Source of the DNA: an uncultured Flavobacteriales bacterium
GTDB lineage: Bacteria; Bacteroidota; Bacteroidia; Palsa-965
DNA: 48,349 nt
Assembly: GCA_903873905.1 (NCBI GenBank)
Contig: CAIQQJ010000111.1
Location: 1-48,349, forward strand
Reading direction: 5' to 3'
Positions within the stretch are counted from its first letter, which is position 1, and each line of letters begins with the position of its first letter. The translations under genes were made by a program, and so were the position numbers. The notes under the pieces were generated by a model that was not told the DNA's origin, ran no database searches, and saw only the letters and a program-made list of their open reading frames with translations. Of the stretch, positions 1-8,130 are shown one piece after another.

Positions 1-154
1 CAGATTTGTAGATTACAGATGTGCAGATGAAAAAAAATCTTTTTGATTAGGAGCGCAGCTAAAATGCTTTAATGTTTCTTTGTTCCTGCTTTCCCTATTG
101 CAAGGCAAAGCGGTCAATCAGGGCTAAAAAAGTTTCTTCAGTGCAATAAATATT
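1..154. other. Window-edge intergenic stretch
   Basis: No gene is supported here. The first 30 bases contain repeated CAGAT-type words (CAGAT, GCAGATG), like the word-style tracts found in other gaps of this window. The rest is AT-rich with no clear promoter or RNA fold. It lies downstream of the ORF6N gene on the minus strand. Confidence 0.4.
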
Positions 155-682
155 CTAAGCATTCCCATTCCCTACTTTATACCCAATCTTCTTCCTTCTC
201 TTAATCGGAGGATCCATCAATCTACGAATCGCATCAAACACAACGGCAAAATTCTTGTCGTACTTTTTCTCCAACGAATTCAACTTTTCAGCAAGTTCCT
301 TATTTGCAATCAGCATTTCCCGCAAGCGCACGAATGCTTTCACCACTTGAATGCTCGCTTGTATTGCACGAGGAGAATTGAGAACGCTCGCCAGCATCAC
401 AGCACCATGTTCGGTAAAAACATAAGGAGCATAACGTCTTCCTCCTTTACCTTTCTTTGAGGTCACAATTTGTGACCTCAAAAGAGTTAACTCCCTTTCT
501 GATAATTGAAACATAAATTCAGAAGGGAAACGTTCGTTGTTTCGCTTAACTGCCTGATTTAGGACTTTGGTCGTAACTCCATAAATTCTCGCGAGATCCT
601 CATCGATCATCACCTTGTGACCGCGAATCAAATAAATCAAGGAATCATCGGTTTTCGATAGTGTAGCTAAGGTATCTTTCAT
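155..682 (-). CDS. ORF6N domain-containing protein (putative DNA-binding)
   Basis: About 175 residues from the chosen start. The N-terminal ~100 residues match the ORF6N domain: an LIRGHKVMIDEDLARIYGV-type opening, then NxRFPxxFMFQL, LRSQIVTS and a YVFTEHGAVMLASVL segment. Members are thought to bind DNA and occur in phages and widely on Bacteroidota chromosomes. The C-terminus is helical and basic (KRRKK). The frame stays open upstream to 760, but the start at 682 is preferred because a TACATTTG -7 box lies at 706-699 with a leader of only about 10 nt. A 27-bp perfect palindrome lies inside the gene and a related imperfect one upstream, suggesting autoregulation (inference). No other phage gene is nearby. 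Function is unproven. Confidence 0.8.
   Translation of the reverse strand: MKDTLATLSKTDDSLIYLIRGHKVMIDEDLARIYGVTTKVLNQAVKRNNERFPSEFMFQLSERELTLLRSQIVTSKKGKGGRRYAPYVFTEHGAVMLASVLNSPRAIQASIQVVKAFVRLREMLIANKELAEKLNSLEKKYDKNFAVVFDAIRRLMDPPIKRRKKIGYKVGNGNA
456..482. promoter_or_regulatory. Perfect 27-bp palindrome inside the ORF6N gene
   Basis: Arms 456-468 (TTTGAGGTCACAA) and 470-482 (TTGTGACCTCAAA) are exact reverse complements around a single central T. On the coding strand they encode the LRSQIVTSK stretch of the ORF6N domain. A diverged copy lies upstream at 745-777. Either a codon-embedded operator or a coincidence of the conserved protein motif could explain it, but recurrence upstream favours a binding site (inference). 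Confidence 0.55.
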
Positions 683-698
683 ATAAATATATTTTTCG

Positions 699-706
699 CA
701 AATGTA
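699..706 (-). promoter_or_regulatory. -7 promoter box of the ORF6N gene
   Basis: Read on the minus strand this is TACATTTG, a full match to the Bacteroidota TAnnTTTG box, about 16 bases before the ATG at 682. It supports the shorter start. Confidence 0.55.
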
Positions 707-744
707 TTTTATGGAATTTGATTTAGTCGGTAACAATTGGATAA

Positions 745-777
745 TTTTTTGAGCTTGCAAATTGCGACCTCAAAAAA
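745..777. promoter_or_regulatory. Imperfect palindrome upstream of ORF6N, candidate operator
   Basis: Left arm 745-760 and the reverse complement of right arm 762-777 agree at 14 of 16 positions around one central A. The right half, TTGCGACCTCAAA, differs by one base from the arm of the perfect palindrome at 456-482. It sits about 40-70 bp upstream of the proposed -7 box, in the divergent ORF6N/accA region. Confidence 0.5.
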
Positions 778-910
778 TGTCACTTGTCATTTCCAAATTT
801 CACATCTCATTTTTATCCATTCTTTTTACATTTCAAAATCAGCTAAACCATTATACCTTAACTGCATAAACGCCTATTTTCAATAGGAATTCAGAATACA
901 ACGTTTTTCG

Positions 911-918
911 TACTTTTG
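911..918 (+). promoter_or_regulatory. -7 promoter box of accA
   Basis: TACTTTTG matches TAnnTTTG and lies 22 bases before the accA ATG. A small hairpin (CCTATT/AATAGG, 872-886) lies just upstream. Otherwise the 761-910 gap shows nothing recognisable. Confidence 0.55.
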
Positions 919-940
919 TGCTCCACCAAATAATTTTCTG

Positions 941-1897
941 ATGAACTTTCTTGAATTCGAGAAACCTATTGCAGAGCTTATTGAACTACGTGAAAAACTG
1001 ATTTCAACTGCTGAAAAAAGCCAAGTGGATGTTTCAAAATCACTTGTTGAAGTAGAAGAGAAAATTGTTTCGAAGCAAAAAGAAATTTATGGCAATCTCA
1101 CGCCATGGCAACGCGTACAAGTTTCACGTCATCCCGATCGTCCTTATACGCTTGATTATATCAAGGCGCTTGCAGGTGAAAGTTTCATTGAGTTGCACGG
1201 CGATCGCACAGTGAAAGATGACAAAGCGATGGTGGGCGGTTTCGGAATGATTGATGGACAATCGGTGATGTTTATCGGTCAACAAAAAGGTCGTAACACA
1301 AAACTTCGTCAGTTCCATAATTTTGGAATGCCGAACCCTGAAGGATATCGCAAGGCACTTCGCTTGATGAAGCTCGCTGAAAAATTCAATAAGCCTGTCA
1401 TCACTTTGATTGATACGCCCGGTGCTTTTCCTGGACTCGAAGCGGAAGAGCGCGGACAAGGAGAGGCAATCGCAAGAAATTTATTGGAGATGGCGCGATT
1501 GAAAGTTCCTGTCATTTGTATCATCATTGGCGAAGGTGCTTCTGGTGGCGCATTGGGAATTGCCATTGGCGATCGTGTGTTGATGTTGGAAAATACTTGG
1601 TACTCTGTAATTTCTCCTGAATCCTGTTCTTCCATTCTCTGGAGAAATTGGGAACATAAAGAACAAGCTGCGGAATCTTTGAAACTAACCGGCGATGATA
1701 TGTTCGGACAAGGTTTGATTGATGGAATTATCAAAGAACCTGTTGGCGGTGCTCATTCCAATTGGGATGAAATTTTCGCGACAGTAAAATCTGTTATTCT
1801 TGAAAATCTTGTAACCTTGAAAGCGAAAAAAACAAATGTTCTTGTCAATGAAAGAATTGAAAAATTCTGTAAGATGGGAGTTGTTATTGAGTCCTGA
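941..1897 (+). CDS. accA: Acetyl-CoA carboxylase carboxyltransferase subunit alpha
   Basis: AccA pairs with AccD to transfer the carboxyl group from carboxybiotin (on AccB) to acetyl-CoA, making malonyl-CoA for fatty-acid synthesis in the cytoplasm. The 318-residue length is normal for the family. Visible landmarks are the N-terminal helical [14 protein letters not shown] region, the ELHGDR motif, the [19 protein letters not shown] stretch, the crotonase-fold [20 protein letters not shown] core and the [20 protein letters not shown] oxyanion-loop region. It is monocistronic with its own promoter, and accD is not in the window. The next gene is convergent, and word-repeat tracts start at the accA stop codon. 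Confidence 0.97.
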   Translation: MNFLEFEKPIAELIELREKLISTAEKSQVDVSKSLVEVEEKIVSKQKEIYGNLTPWQRVQVSRHPDRPYTLDYIKALAGESFIELHGDRTVKDDKAMVGGFGMIDGQSVMFIGQQKGRNTKLRQFHNFGMPNPEGYRKALRLMKLAEKFNKPVITLIDTPGAFPGLEAEERGQGEAIARNLLEMARLKVPVICIIIGEGASGGALGIAIGDRVLMLENTWYSVISPESCSSILWRNWEHKEQAAESLKLTGDDMFGQGLIDGIIKEPVGGAHSNWDEIFATVKSVILENLVTLKAKKTNVLVNERIEKFCKMGVVIES

Positions 1898-2014
1898 GTT
1901 TGGAGTGTTTAGTTCGGAGTGTTTAGGTCGGAGAATATTTTGAAAATGCTCGAGGAGAAATCTTCGGGTATTTTTTTTGAAAATTCAAAATTTAGAATTC
2001 AAAATTCAAAATTC
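1895..2014. repeat. Word-repeat tracts between accA and the next gene
   Basis: The gap between the two convergent genes is largely word repeats. GGAGTGTTTAG occurs at 1902-1912 and 1916-1926 (14-bp period, same words as the alaS leader). Five 7-bp units of AAAATTC type run 1980-2014, three of them perfect. The second word recurs at 39860-39901. The tract starts at the accA stop and ends 5 bp from the stop codon of the minus-strand gene. Confidence 0.7.
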
Positions 2015-2018
2015 CTTC

Positions 2019-3308
2019 CTACCAATTATGCCACAACTCCAAATCCCTCACACTATCCGGAAGTAAAACAGTTCTTTGCAATGAAAACGGATTCAAATTA
2101 TAAATTTTCACATTCGTTCCTTCAGCCGCATAAATTTCCGCATTCACTTCATCATACCTAATTTGTGTTGGATTGATTCCACTTGTCCATGTCAATAATC
2201 CTACTGGATTGTAAGTGAATTTGTAAATGCTTCCATTACTCAATCCAATCAACAACGTATTTGCGTCAATTTGCGTTGCACTTGTTGTTGTTCCTACAGG
2301 AAGTGAAATTGGTTCCCAAAAACCATTCGTAAGAAAATCGTACAGAAGAATATGACCTTGCCCTAAAGAATTACCAATAACATAAACATTATCAACATCC
2401 TTCGCAAACATCTCAATTGCATCTACACCCATTGGCGTTTCCTGTAATCCTCCACCAGCAGTGCTGAAAACAACCATTCGAACATTGGAAGATGAAATAT
2501 CTTTCTGTTCGGTAAAAATCCGATTTTCATTCTGCAAAATATGTTTCGGATAAAAACCAAAATCAGAATTACCAGTAAAATTCGAACTTCCCAATTGATC
2601 CAAAGATTTGAATTGATTGAGTGCGCGATACGTAACCCACAAGCGCGAATCTTTCACCGACAAGGGGCCCCAATAAGGAACGGAACCAACAATGGAAGGA
2701 ATTGAAAATCCGAATGTGCTTCCATCAATGCTTGTTGCTTTTAATGGACCTGAAAAACTTCCATTCACATAAACCTGTTGCCAATAATCGCTTACTGCTA
2801 TATCCGTAAAATCACTTGGTGCAGAAGAAAAAAGTGAAGCAGTCCATGAAGTGTCGCATTTGTAAACATCCACTGTTCCTGGAGTAGGAATTGTTGCGGC
2901 AAAAAAACCATTCAATGCTTTCGGAATTCCATTTACATAAATATTTACGTAAGCACGTGCTGTATTTGTCCCGTCAGAAACATCAACTTCCAAATAATAA
3001 TTACCAGATGTAATTCGAAAATTATTAATGGAATAATCAAAAACCGCGTCGTATGATTTTCCACTTGGAGTCAAGGAAACCATTGGCAAAACGGGAATCA
3101 TAGAAGTGTTCACCAACTGCACATGCATATTTTCCAAAGCCATGTTATCGGAAACATGAATATTCACATGAATTAAACCATTCACATTCCCTTGAAATCC
3201 ATTGACAGGTGAAACAATATTAATTATCGGCATTTCTTCATCATGCGATTTCTTGCAAGAGAAAAACAGGAATGAAAAAATGAAAAATGAAAAGAAAGCC
3301 TTTTTCAT
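2019..3308 (-). CDS. Lipoprotein, probable beta-propeller
   Basis: 429 residues. The N-terminus is a lipoprotein signal (MKKAFFSFFIFSFLFFSC), with the lipobox cysteine at residue 18 followed by KKSHDEE. Residues ~25-130 look like an Ig-like or cadherin-like beta domain (INIVSPVNGFQGNVNGLIHV, then a second strand set ending AYVNIYVNGIPK). Residues ~140-429 hold repeated beta-rich blades with phrases such as DIAVSDYWQQVYVNG and ALNQFKSLDQLGSS, which suggests a propeller. No catalytic motif is visible. It is expected to be anchored in the envelope and its function is unknown. It is a single gene, with TTACCAATTA-type repeats upstream. Confidence 0.8.
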   Translation of the reverse strand: MKKAFFSFFIFSFLFFSCKKSHDEEMPIINIVSPVNGFQGNVNGLIHVNIHVSDNMALENMHVQLVNTSMIPVLPMVSLTPSGKSYDAVFDYSINNFRITSGNYYLEVDVSDGTNTARAYVNIYVNGIPKALNGFFAATIPTPGTVDVYKCDTSWTASLFSSAPSDFTDIAVSDYWQQVYVNGSFSGPLKATSIDGSTFGFSIPSIVGSVPYWGPLSVKDSRLWVTYRALNQFKSLDQLGSSNFTGNSDFGFYPKHILQNENRIFTEQKDISSSNVRMVVFSTAGGGLQETPMGVDAIEMFAKDVDNVYVIGNSLGQGHILLYDFLTNGFWEPISLPVGTTTSATQIDANTLLIGLSNGSIYKFTYNPVGLLTWTSGINPTQIRYDEVNAEIYAAEGTNVKIYNLNPFSLQRTVLLPDSVRDLELWHNW

Positions 3309-3330
3309 GAAACATAAATATACGATCTAA

Positions 3331-3470
3331 TTACCAATTACCGGATTACTGATTACCAATGAAAAAAAAAGAAAATGAGTTACATAAATTGAATCCAAAA
3401 ACCAGTAATTGGTAATTGGTAATTGGTAATCTGGCAGTATAGTGGTCCCTTCGGGATAATTGGTAATTTT
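3331..3470. repeat. Inverted TTACCAATTA / TAATTGG word arms with fragment of dispersed element
   Basis: The left arm (3331-3360) carries TTACCAATTA words. The right arm (3406-3426) carries three perfect TAATTGG units in the opposite sense, with another copy at about 3459-3469. Between the right-arm pieces, 3440-3457 (AGTGGTCCCTTCGGGATA) closely matches 43404-43421, part of the dispersed element there. The tract fills the gap between two divergent genes. Confidence 0.65.
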
Positions 3471-3491
3471 ACTTCAAACCTGTTTTTGATT

Positions 3492-4391
3492 ATGAAACAA
3501 TTTTTGATTTCAAGTATTGCCCTTCTGTTTTTCACCAATGCAAATGCGCAACTTCCTAATTCAGATGTGTGGTTGTTTTCCTATTCGGTCAAATCAGGAA
3601 ATTATTCTTTTGCGGATGGAAAAAATATCAGCAACAAAACAGGTTATGATAATCAGCCTTTCTTTTCGAAGGATGGGATGCAATTGCTATTTACTTCTGA
3701 GCAAGACAGTGGACAAACAGATATATTTCAATATGATTTGAAAAATGGAAAATCGCATAGGATCATTCATACAAGCGTAAGTGAATATTCGCCTGAATAT
3801 TTTTCCGGAAATCGATTCATTTCAGATGTTGTTGTAGAAAAAGATTCAACGCAACGTTTGTGGCAATATGATTCAATGGATGATTATGATCATTTTGAAA
3901 CGAAAATTCTTCTTCCCAATGTAAAAAACGTCGCATACAGTCGCTGGTTCAATGACAGCATTGTTTTTCTCTGCATTCTTCCTGAGCCAATGAATTTGTT
4001 TGTTGCAAACATAAACACACAAGTCATTTCAAAATGTGCGATGCATGTTGACCGTTCCATGGCAATTTATCATCAGAAAAATCGTGATCTGTTTTTGTAT
4101 TCTCAAATGAAGGCCGATTCTTCTTATGTAATTCAGGCATTGAGTAACACAGGAGCACCTGTTTCCGAATTTGGATCCATTCCATTCGTAAAAGGAAGCA
4201 TGGATTTTTCCATTGACAAAAAGGGAAATATTTTCATGGCAAGCGGAACAAAACTTTTCATTTGGACTGTAGGAAAAAGCAAGGAGTGGAAAGAGATTGA
4301 AGATTTTGCATCACAAGGCTTGCACAAAATCACACGACTAACAATTAGTCCCGATGGGAAACACATTGCATTAGTTGACAACACCAAATAA
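3492..4391 (+). CDS. Exported TolB/PD40-like beta-propeller protein
   Basis: 299 residues from the ATG at 3492, which gives a clean signal peptide (MKQFLISSIALLFFTNANAQ). The frame is open upstream to 3423, but that part lies in the intergenic repeat. The mature part has PD40-type blades: NQPFFSKDGMQLLFTSEQD near residue 60, SEYSPEYFSGNRFISDVV, and a final TRLTISPDGKHIALVDN. Such propellers usually mediate periplasmic protein or ligand contacts. No enzymatic motif is seen. The next gene starts 2 bases after the stop, so the two are probably co-transcribed. Confidence 0.8.
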   Translation: MKQFLISSIALLFFTNANAQLPNSDVWLFSYSVKSGNYSFADGKNISNKTGYDNQPFFSKDGMQLLFTSEQDSGQTDIFQYDLKNGKSHRIIHTSVSEYSPEYFSGNRFISDVVVEKDSTQRLWQYDSMDDYDHFETKILLPNVKNVAYSRWFNDSIVFLCILPEPMNLFVANINTQVISKCAMHVDRSMAIYHQKNRDLFLYSQMKADSSYVIQALSNTGAPVSEFGSIPFVKGSMDFSIDKKGNIFMASGTKLFIWTVGKSKEWKEIEDFASQGLHKITRLTISPDGKHIALVDNTK

Positions 4392-4392
4392 C

Positions 4393-4740
4393 ATGTACGA
4401 AAAAAAACATCAGTCACTTCTGCCCAAAAAACATTTTTACAGAAGAATTTTGAAAAGCATCTTGATTGCTAATTTTTTTCTTGCTATTTCCTTGTTCATT
4501 GGAATATCAGGATATCATTGGATTTGCGGACTGACATGGATTAATTCATTGATGAATGCATCGATGATTCTTGCGGGAATGGGGCCAGTAGATCTATTGA
4601 CAACAGTAGGAGGAAAACTTTTTGCATCTTTTTATGCGATATTCAGTGGCATTGCTTTTCTAACAACGATTGGCGTAATTGTTGCTCCGATTGCACATCG
4701 CTTTATGCATAAATTTCATATGCAAGATAACAATGAATAA
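4393..4740 (+). CDS. Small two-helix membrane protein
   Basis: 115 residues. A basic N-terminus (MYEKKHQSLLPKKHFYRRI) is followed by hydrophobic segments around residues 25-45 and 75-100 (ISGIAFLTTIGVIVAPIAH). Between them, ASMILAGMGPVDLLTTVGGK resembles the pore-loop-like region of some small membrane proteins, but no family can be claimed. The ATG at 4393 follows the previous stop directly, so the alternative TTG at 4375 is not needed. It probably forms an operon with the propeller gene before it and the acetyltransferase 43 bp after. Confidence 0.75.
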   Translation: MYEKKHQSLLPKKHFYRRILKSILIANFFLAISLFIGISGYHWICGLTWINSLMNASMILAGMGPVDLLTTVGGKLFASFYAIFSGIAFLTTIGVIVAPIAHRFMHKFHMQDNNE

Positions 4741-4783
4741 TTTTAAGTTCCATTCAATTCATGGATAAAATTTATTTTTCTCA

Positions 4784-5218
4784 ATGGAAAACACAATAAA
4801 TAATTACCGAATAAATGATCAATTCGAACAAACCGATTTGAATTTTGTTCATAGAGAACTGGCAAAAAGTTATTGGTCGAAAAATATCGCATTCGAAACC
4901 GTAAAGAAATCCTCAGAGAATTCACTTTGTTTTAATGCCTTTTTGGGCAATGAACAAATCGCTTTTGCACGCGTCATTACAGACAAAACAAGTTTCGCTT
5001 ATTTATGCGATGTGATCGTAACCGAATCGTTTCGAGGAAAAGGAATTGGAAAAACATTAATGGCTTTCATCATGAAGCATCCCGATCTCCAGGGATTACG
5101 TCGTTTCACGCTTGCCACAAAAGATGCACATGGATTATATGCACAATTCGGTTTTACAGCGCTGAAATTTCCAGATCGTCAGATGGAAATCAATGTTCGT
5201 GAAATTTACGATTTCTAA
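4784..5218 (+). CDS. GNAT-family N-acetyltransferase
   Basis: 144 residues, typical for a single-domain GNAT enzyme transferring acetyl from acetyl-CoA to an amine. The acetyl-CoA-binding motif A is clear: CDVIVTESFRGKGIGKTLM, with the RGKGIG pyrophosphate loop at about residues 84-89. It is followed by RRFTLATKDAHGLYAQFGF, the usual motif B region with its Tyr-xx-FGF. The substrate cannot be told. The layout is close to YjcF/ElaA-like small acetyltransferases found next to unrelated genes. It is last in a likely three-gene unit. Confidence 0.9.
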   Translation: MENTINNYRINDQFEQTDLNFVHRELAKSYWSKNIAFETVKKSSENSLCFNAFLGNEQIAFARVITDKTSFAYLCDVIVTESFRGKGIGKTLMAFIMKHPDLQGLRRFTLATKDAHGLYAQFGFTALKFPDRQMEINVREIYDF

Positions 5219-5300
5219 TTTATTGATTCAATACTTGCCGTTTTTAGAGGAACGAAGTCCTTCATCGGAAATTCACTAACTTGCATCAAAGAATTTCGCT

Positions 5301-7430
5301 ATGCCAAACGCACTCAAATTATTTTTTTTCTCCGCAATTCTGATTTGCATTTTTTTTGCACGAACAGACTTTGCCAACGGAACGCCAAAAACAATTTTCA
5401 TGGATGTGAAACCAAGACTTTCCACCAATAATCCATTGATGCCCGAACCGGATCAGTTGATTGATTTCGATAAAGTAAATGTGGAAAGCATTATCTCCGC
5501 TTCTGAGAATACGCAAAATAAAGTAAACATGTTACTTTCTCAAATTGGAACTATTGATGCAAAGCAGCACGATTTCAGCAATACAATGATGCCGCTTGAT
5601 GAAGTTTACAATACACTTCAAAAAGCTTCTTCTGTTTATGAATTAATTTCCAGCACATCCACCGACAAGGCAATTCGTGATACAGCAGGAAACATGATGT
5701 CGAAATTCAACTCGATGGCGGATGAGTTGATGCAGAATGAAAAACTTTTCAATGCAATAAAAACCTATTCAACTACAGAAGAAGCTAAGGCACTTACAGG
5801 CGAACGCGCATATTTTCTGAAACATGTTTTGATGGAATTTGGACTGAATGGAATGTCACTTTCCCTTTCTGATCGCGACACCTTGAAAAGTATCAACAGC
5901 AAACTAAATGATTTGAGTGTGCGTTTTGGAAAAAACATTGCAGGAGACAATACAAAAGTGACTTTCAGTGAAAAGGAACTCGATGGTCTGCAAAAGGATT
6001 TCATCAAGGACTTTATTACTGCTGATAAAAAATACAGTTTCGATCTTTCCACGCCTACCTACATCACATTCATGTCGGACTGCAAAAATGCCGATTCGCG
6101 TAAGGCATTGTATTTGGCAAAAATGAATATTGGTGGTGAAGCAAATGAAAAATTATTGGTTAATATTTTCAAACTGAGAACACGCAAGGCGAAAATATTA
6201 GGATTTAAAACATATTCAGAATATGCAACTTCCGACATCATGTCGCAGAACACTGCGAATGTTTGGAAATTCGAAAACGGCTTGGCTACCGATCTTCGAA
6301 AGAAAGCTGCAATCGACTTGGGAATATTGCAGAACTACAAAATGAAGGAAATCGGAAATCCTCAAGTGGAATCTCTTCCACCAATTTTTCCTTATGATGG
6401 ATTCTATTATACCAATATGGAATTGAAGGAAAAATTCAATGTTGATCCGGAAAAAGTCAAGGAATATTTTGAAATGAAAAATGTAATCGGTGGAATTTTT
6501 GCCGTTTACCAAAAACTTTATAATATCCGTTTTGTAGAAGATATAAACCCTTCGATTTGGTACAAGGATGTAAAAGCATACACCGTTTTTGACAACGAGA
6601 CAAATGCACGAATAGGTTATTTTTATCTCGATCTTTTTCCACGTGCCGATAAATACAAACACTTCGGATGTTTTGGTTTGACCGGTTCAAAACAATTTGC
6701 TGATGGGAAAAAACAATTGAAATGTGCTGCGCTCGTTTGTAATTTCCCTCCATCAACTTCCGACAAACCATCGCTCCTACCCCATTCACAAGTTGTCACT
6801 TTCTTTCACGAGTTCGGTCATTTGATTCATGTTATTTTGAGTGAAACAGAACTCTCAGCCTTCGCAGGCACCAACGTTGCTACTGATTTTGTGGAAGCGC
6901 CGTCGCAGATCATGGAAAATTGGGTTTGGAATAAACAAGTGCTTTCTCTTTTCGCTAAAAATTATAAAACAGGAGAAGTTATTCCAGATTCATTGGTCAA
7001 AAATATGATTGCGGCAAGGAATCTTAATTCTGGTTTGAATACTTTGCAACAGGTTTTTTACGGAACATTAGATTTCACCTTGAATGATGGATTTACTGTA
7101 AAATCGTCTGATGACATTGTCAACAAAACAAAAGAATTACAAAACAGCATTACATTTTACCCTTGGGTAGAAGGCACACATTTCGCAGGTACTTTTGGCC
7201 ATCTCACAGGATATGGTTCTAAATATTACGGCTATCTCTGGTCGCTCGTTTATGCTGCTGATATGTATTCCGTATTCGAAAATACAAGTCCATTGAATCC
7301 TGACACAGGTAAACGTTATCGCAATTGTGTTCTTTCTAAAGGAGGAAGCGATGATGCCATTCATCTGGTCAGCAATTTTCTTGGAAGAGAACCGAACAAT
7401 AAGGCGTTCTTGAAACAGATTGGATTATAG
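5301..7430 (+). CDS. M3 family zinc metallopeptidase (oligopeptidase/Dcp-like), exported
   Basis: 709 residues. It begins with a hydrophobic signal-like segment (LKLFFFSAILICIFFARTDFANG), so it probably acts in the periplasm. The M3 active site is intact: HEFGH with His503, Glu504 and His507, and the third zinc ligand Glu532 in DFVEAPSQIMENW. The C-terminal part has the family's YGYLWSLVYAADMYSVF-type stretch (about residue 645), which forms the substrate-side tyrosines. M3 enzymes cleave short peptides of up to about 20 residues, and a role in recycling periplasmic peptides is inferred. Upstream, a TAACTTG sequence near 5277 weakly resembles a -7 box. Confidence 0.93.
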   Translation: MPNALKLFFFSAILICIFFARTDFANGTPKTIFMDVKPRLSTNNPLMPEPDQLIDFDKVNVESIISASENTQNKVNMLLSQIGTIDAKQHDFSNTMMPLDEVYNTLQKASSVYELISSTSTDKAIRDTAGNMMSKFNSMADELMQNEKLFNAIKTYSTTEEAKALTGERAYFLKHVLMEFGLNGMSLSLSDRDTLKSINSKLNDLSVRFGKNIAGDNTKVTFSEKELDGLQKDFIKDFITADKKYSFDLSTPTYITFMSDCKNADSRKALYLAKMNIGGEANEKLLVNIFKLRTRKAKILGFKTYSEYATSDIMSQNTANVWKFENGLATDLRKKAAIDLGILQNYKMKEIGNPQVESLPPIFPYDGFYYTNMELKEKFNVDPEKVKEYFEMKNVIGGIFAVYQKLYNIRFVEDINPSIWYKDVKAYTVFDNETNARIGYFYLDLFPRADKYKHFGCFGLTGSKQFADGKKQLKCAALVCNFPPSTSDKPSLLPHSQVVTFFHEFGHLIHVILSETELSAFAGTNVATDFVEAPSQIMENWVWNKQVLSLFAKNYKTGEVIPDSLVKNMIAARNLNSGLNTLQQVFYGTLDFTLNDGFTVKSSDDIVNKTKELQNSITFYPWVEGTHFAGTFGHLTGYGSKYYGYLWSLVYAADMYSVFENTSPLNPDTGKRYRNCVLSKGGSDDAIHLVSNFLGREPNNKAFLKQIGL

Positions 7431-7444
7431 AAAATGTAATTCCC

Positions 7445-7452
7445 TAACTTTG
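7445..7452 (+). promoter_or_regulatory. -7 promoter box of the 7464 gene
   Basis: TAACTTTG matches TAnnTTTG. A TTG at 7420-7422 lies 22 bases upstream, within the usual Bacteroidota -33/-7 spacing. The ATG follows 11 bases after the box, implying a very short leader. Confidence 0.6.
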
Positions 7453-7463
7453 CAGTACCCTTT

Positions 7464-7964
7464 ATGCGCAAACCATTTCTTCCTTTTTTTCTTTTTCTTT
7501 TTTTAGTTGCCGGGAATCTACATTCTCAGAAACTGGATTTTCTTGGATTGAAGGGAATTCATTTCGGAATGAAATCTGCGGAGTTAAACAATAAGGTTGT
7601 TATTCTTGATTCCTCTTCGGTTTATAAGGATACAGCAGTCTACATCCGAAGTAATCGTTGCCTGACTTATTTCCGTAAAAATGACACCTTACAATTATCC
7701 GGATTTCTGGCGAGTTCGATTCAATATCAATTCTGCGACAAAGAGCTTGCTTATGTTTTTATAAATGTTTCTGGAGAAAAGGAAATCGAAAAAGCACTTG
7801 CTGAGCTAAAAAAGACCTTTAAGAAATTAGGTTGTAAAGGAAAACAACTTAATGAATGCACACAAATAGACAGTTACGCAAAAGGAATGCGCATCATCAT
7901 CAATATTGACAGGAAAAAACAATTGATGAATTTTGTATTGATTCCGAAAGCTGCAGCGAAATAA
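7464..7964 (+). CDS. Exported protein of unknown function
   Basis: 166 residues with a strong signal peptide (MRKPFLPFFLFLFLVAGNLHSQ). The mature part starts LDFLGLKGIHFGMKSAELNN, a pattern seen in small periplasmic proteins where a 'GI.FGM' motif opens an alpha/beta domain. Cys residues near 75, 94, 116 and 124 could form disulfides. No named family is recognised. It has its own promoter and is followed by a convergent gene. Confidence 0.75.
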   Translation: MRKPFLPFFLFLFLVAGNLHSQKLDFLGLKGIHFGMKSAELNNKVVILDSSSVYKDTAVYIRSNRCLTYFRKNDTLQLSGFLASSIQYQFCDKELAYVFINVSGEKEIEKALAELKKTFKKLGCKGKQLNECTQIDSYAKGMRIIINIDRKKQLMNFVLIPKAAAK

Positions 7965-7973
7965 TAAAAATGT

Positions 7974-8130
7974 TTACCAATTACAGGATTACCAATTAAA
8001 GATTATTAGCCTTTCATTTGCCTTCAATTGCAAAATCAGATCTCCTAAGGCAACATTCCAGTTCAAATCATGCTACGCAATTACATTAAAAAAACAATTG
8101 GTAATTGGTAAGCTAGTAATCGATAATTAC
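7974..8130. repeat. Inverted TTACCAATTA word arms filling a convergent gap
   Basis: The left arm at 7974-7998 reads TTACCAATTACAGGATTACC and onward. The right arm at 8095-8130 reads in the opposite sense (CAATTGGTAATTGGTAA and so on) and runs into the stop codon of the minus-strand gene (8127-8129). The ~95 bp between the arms holds nothing recognised. The words are those of 3331-3470 and 38588-38660. Confidence 0.65.

Noticed and set aside
155-682. Prophage remnant around the ORF6N gene
   Set aside because: ORF6N genes are common on Bacteroidota chromosomes and no phage structural, integrase or lysis gene is nearby.
1919-2161. Plus-strand 80-codon open frame
   Set aside because: Made of repeat tracts and the antisense of the lipoprotein gene.
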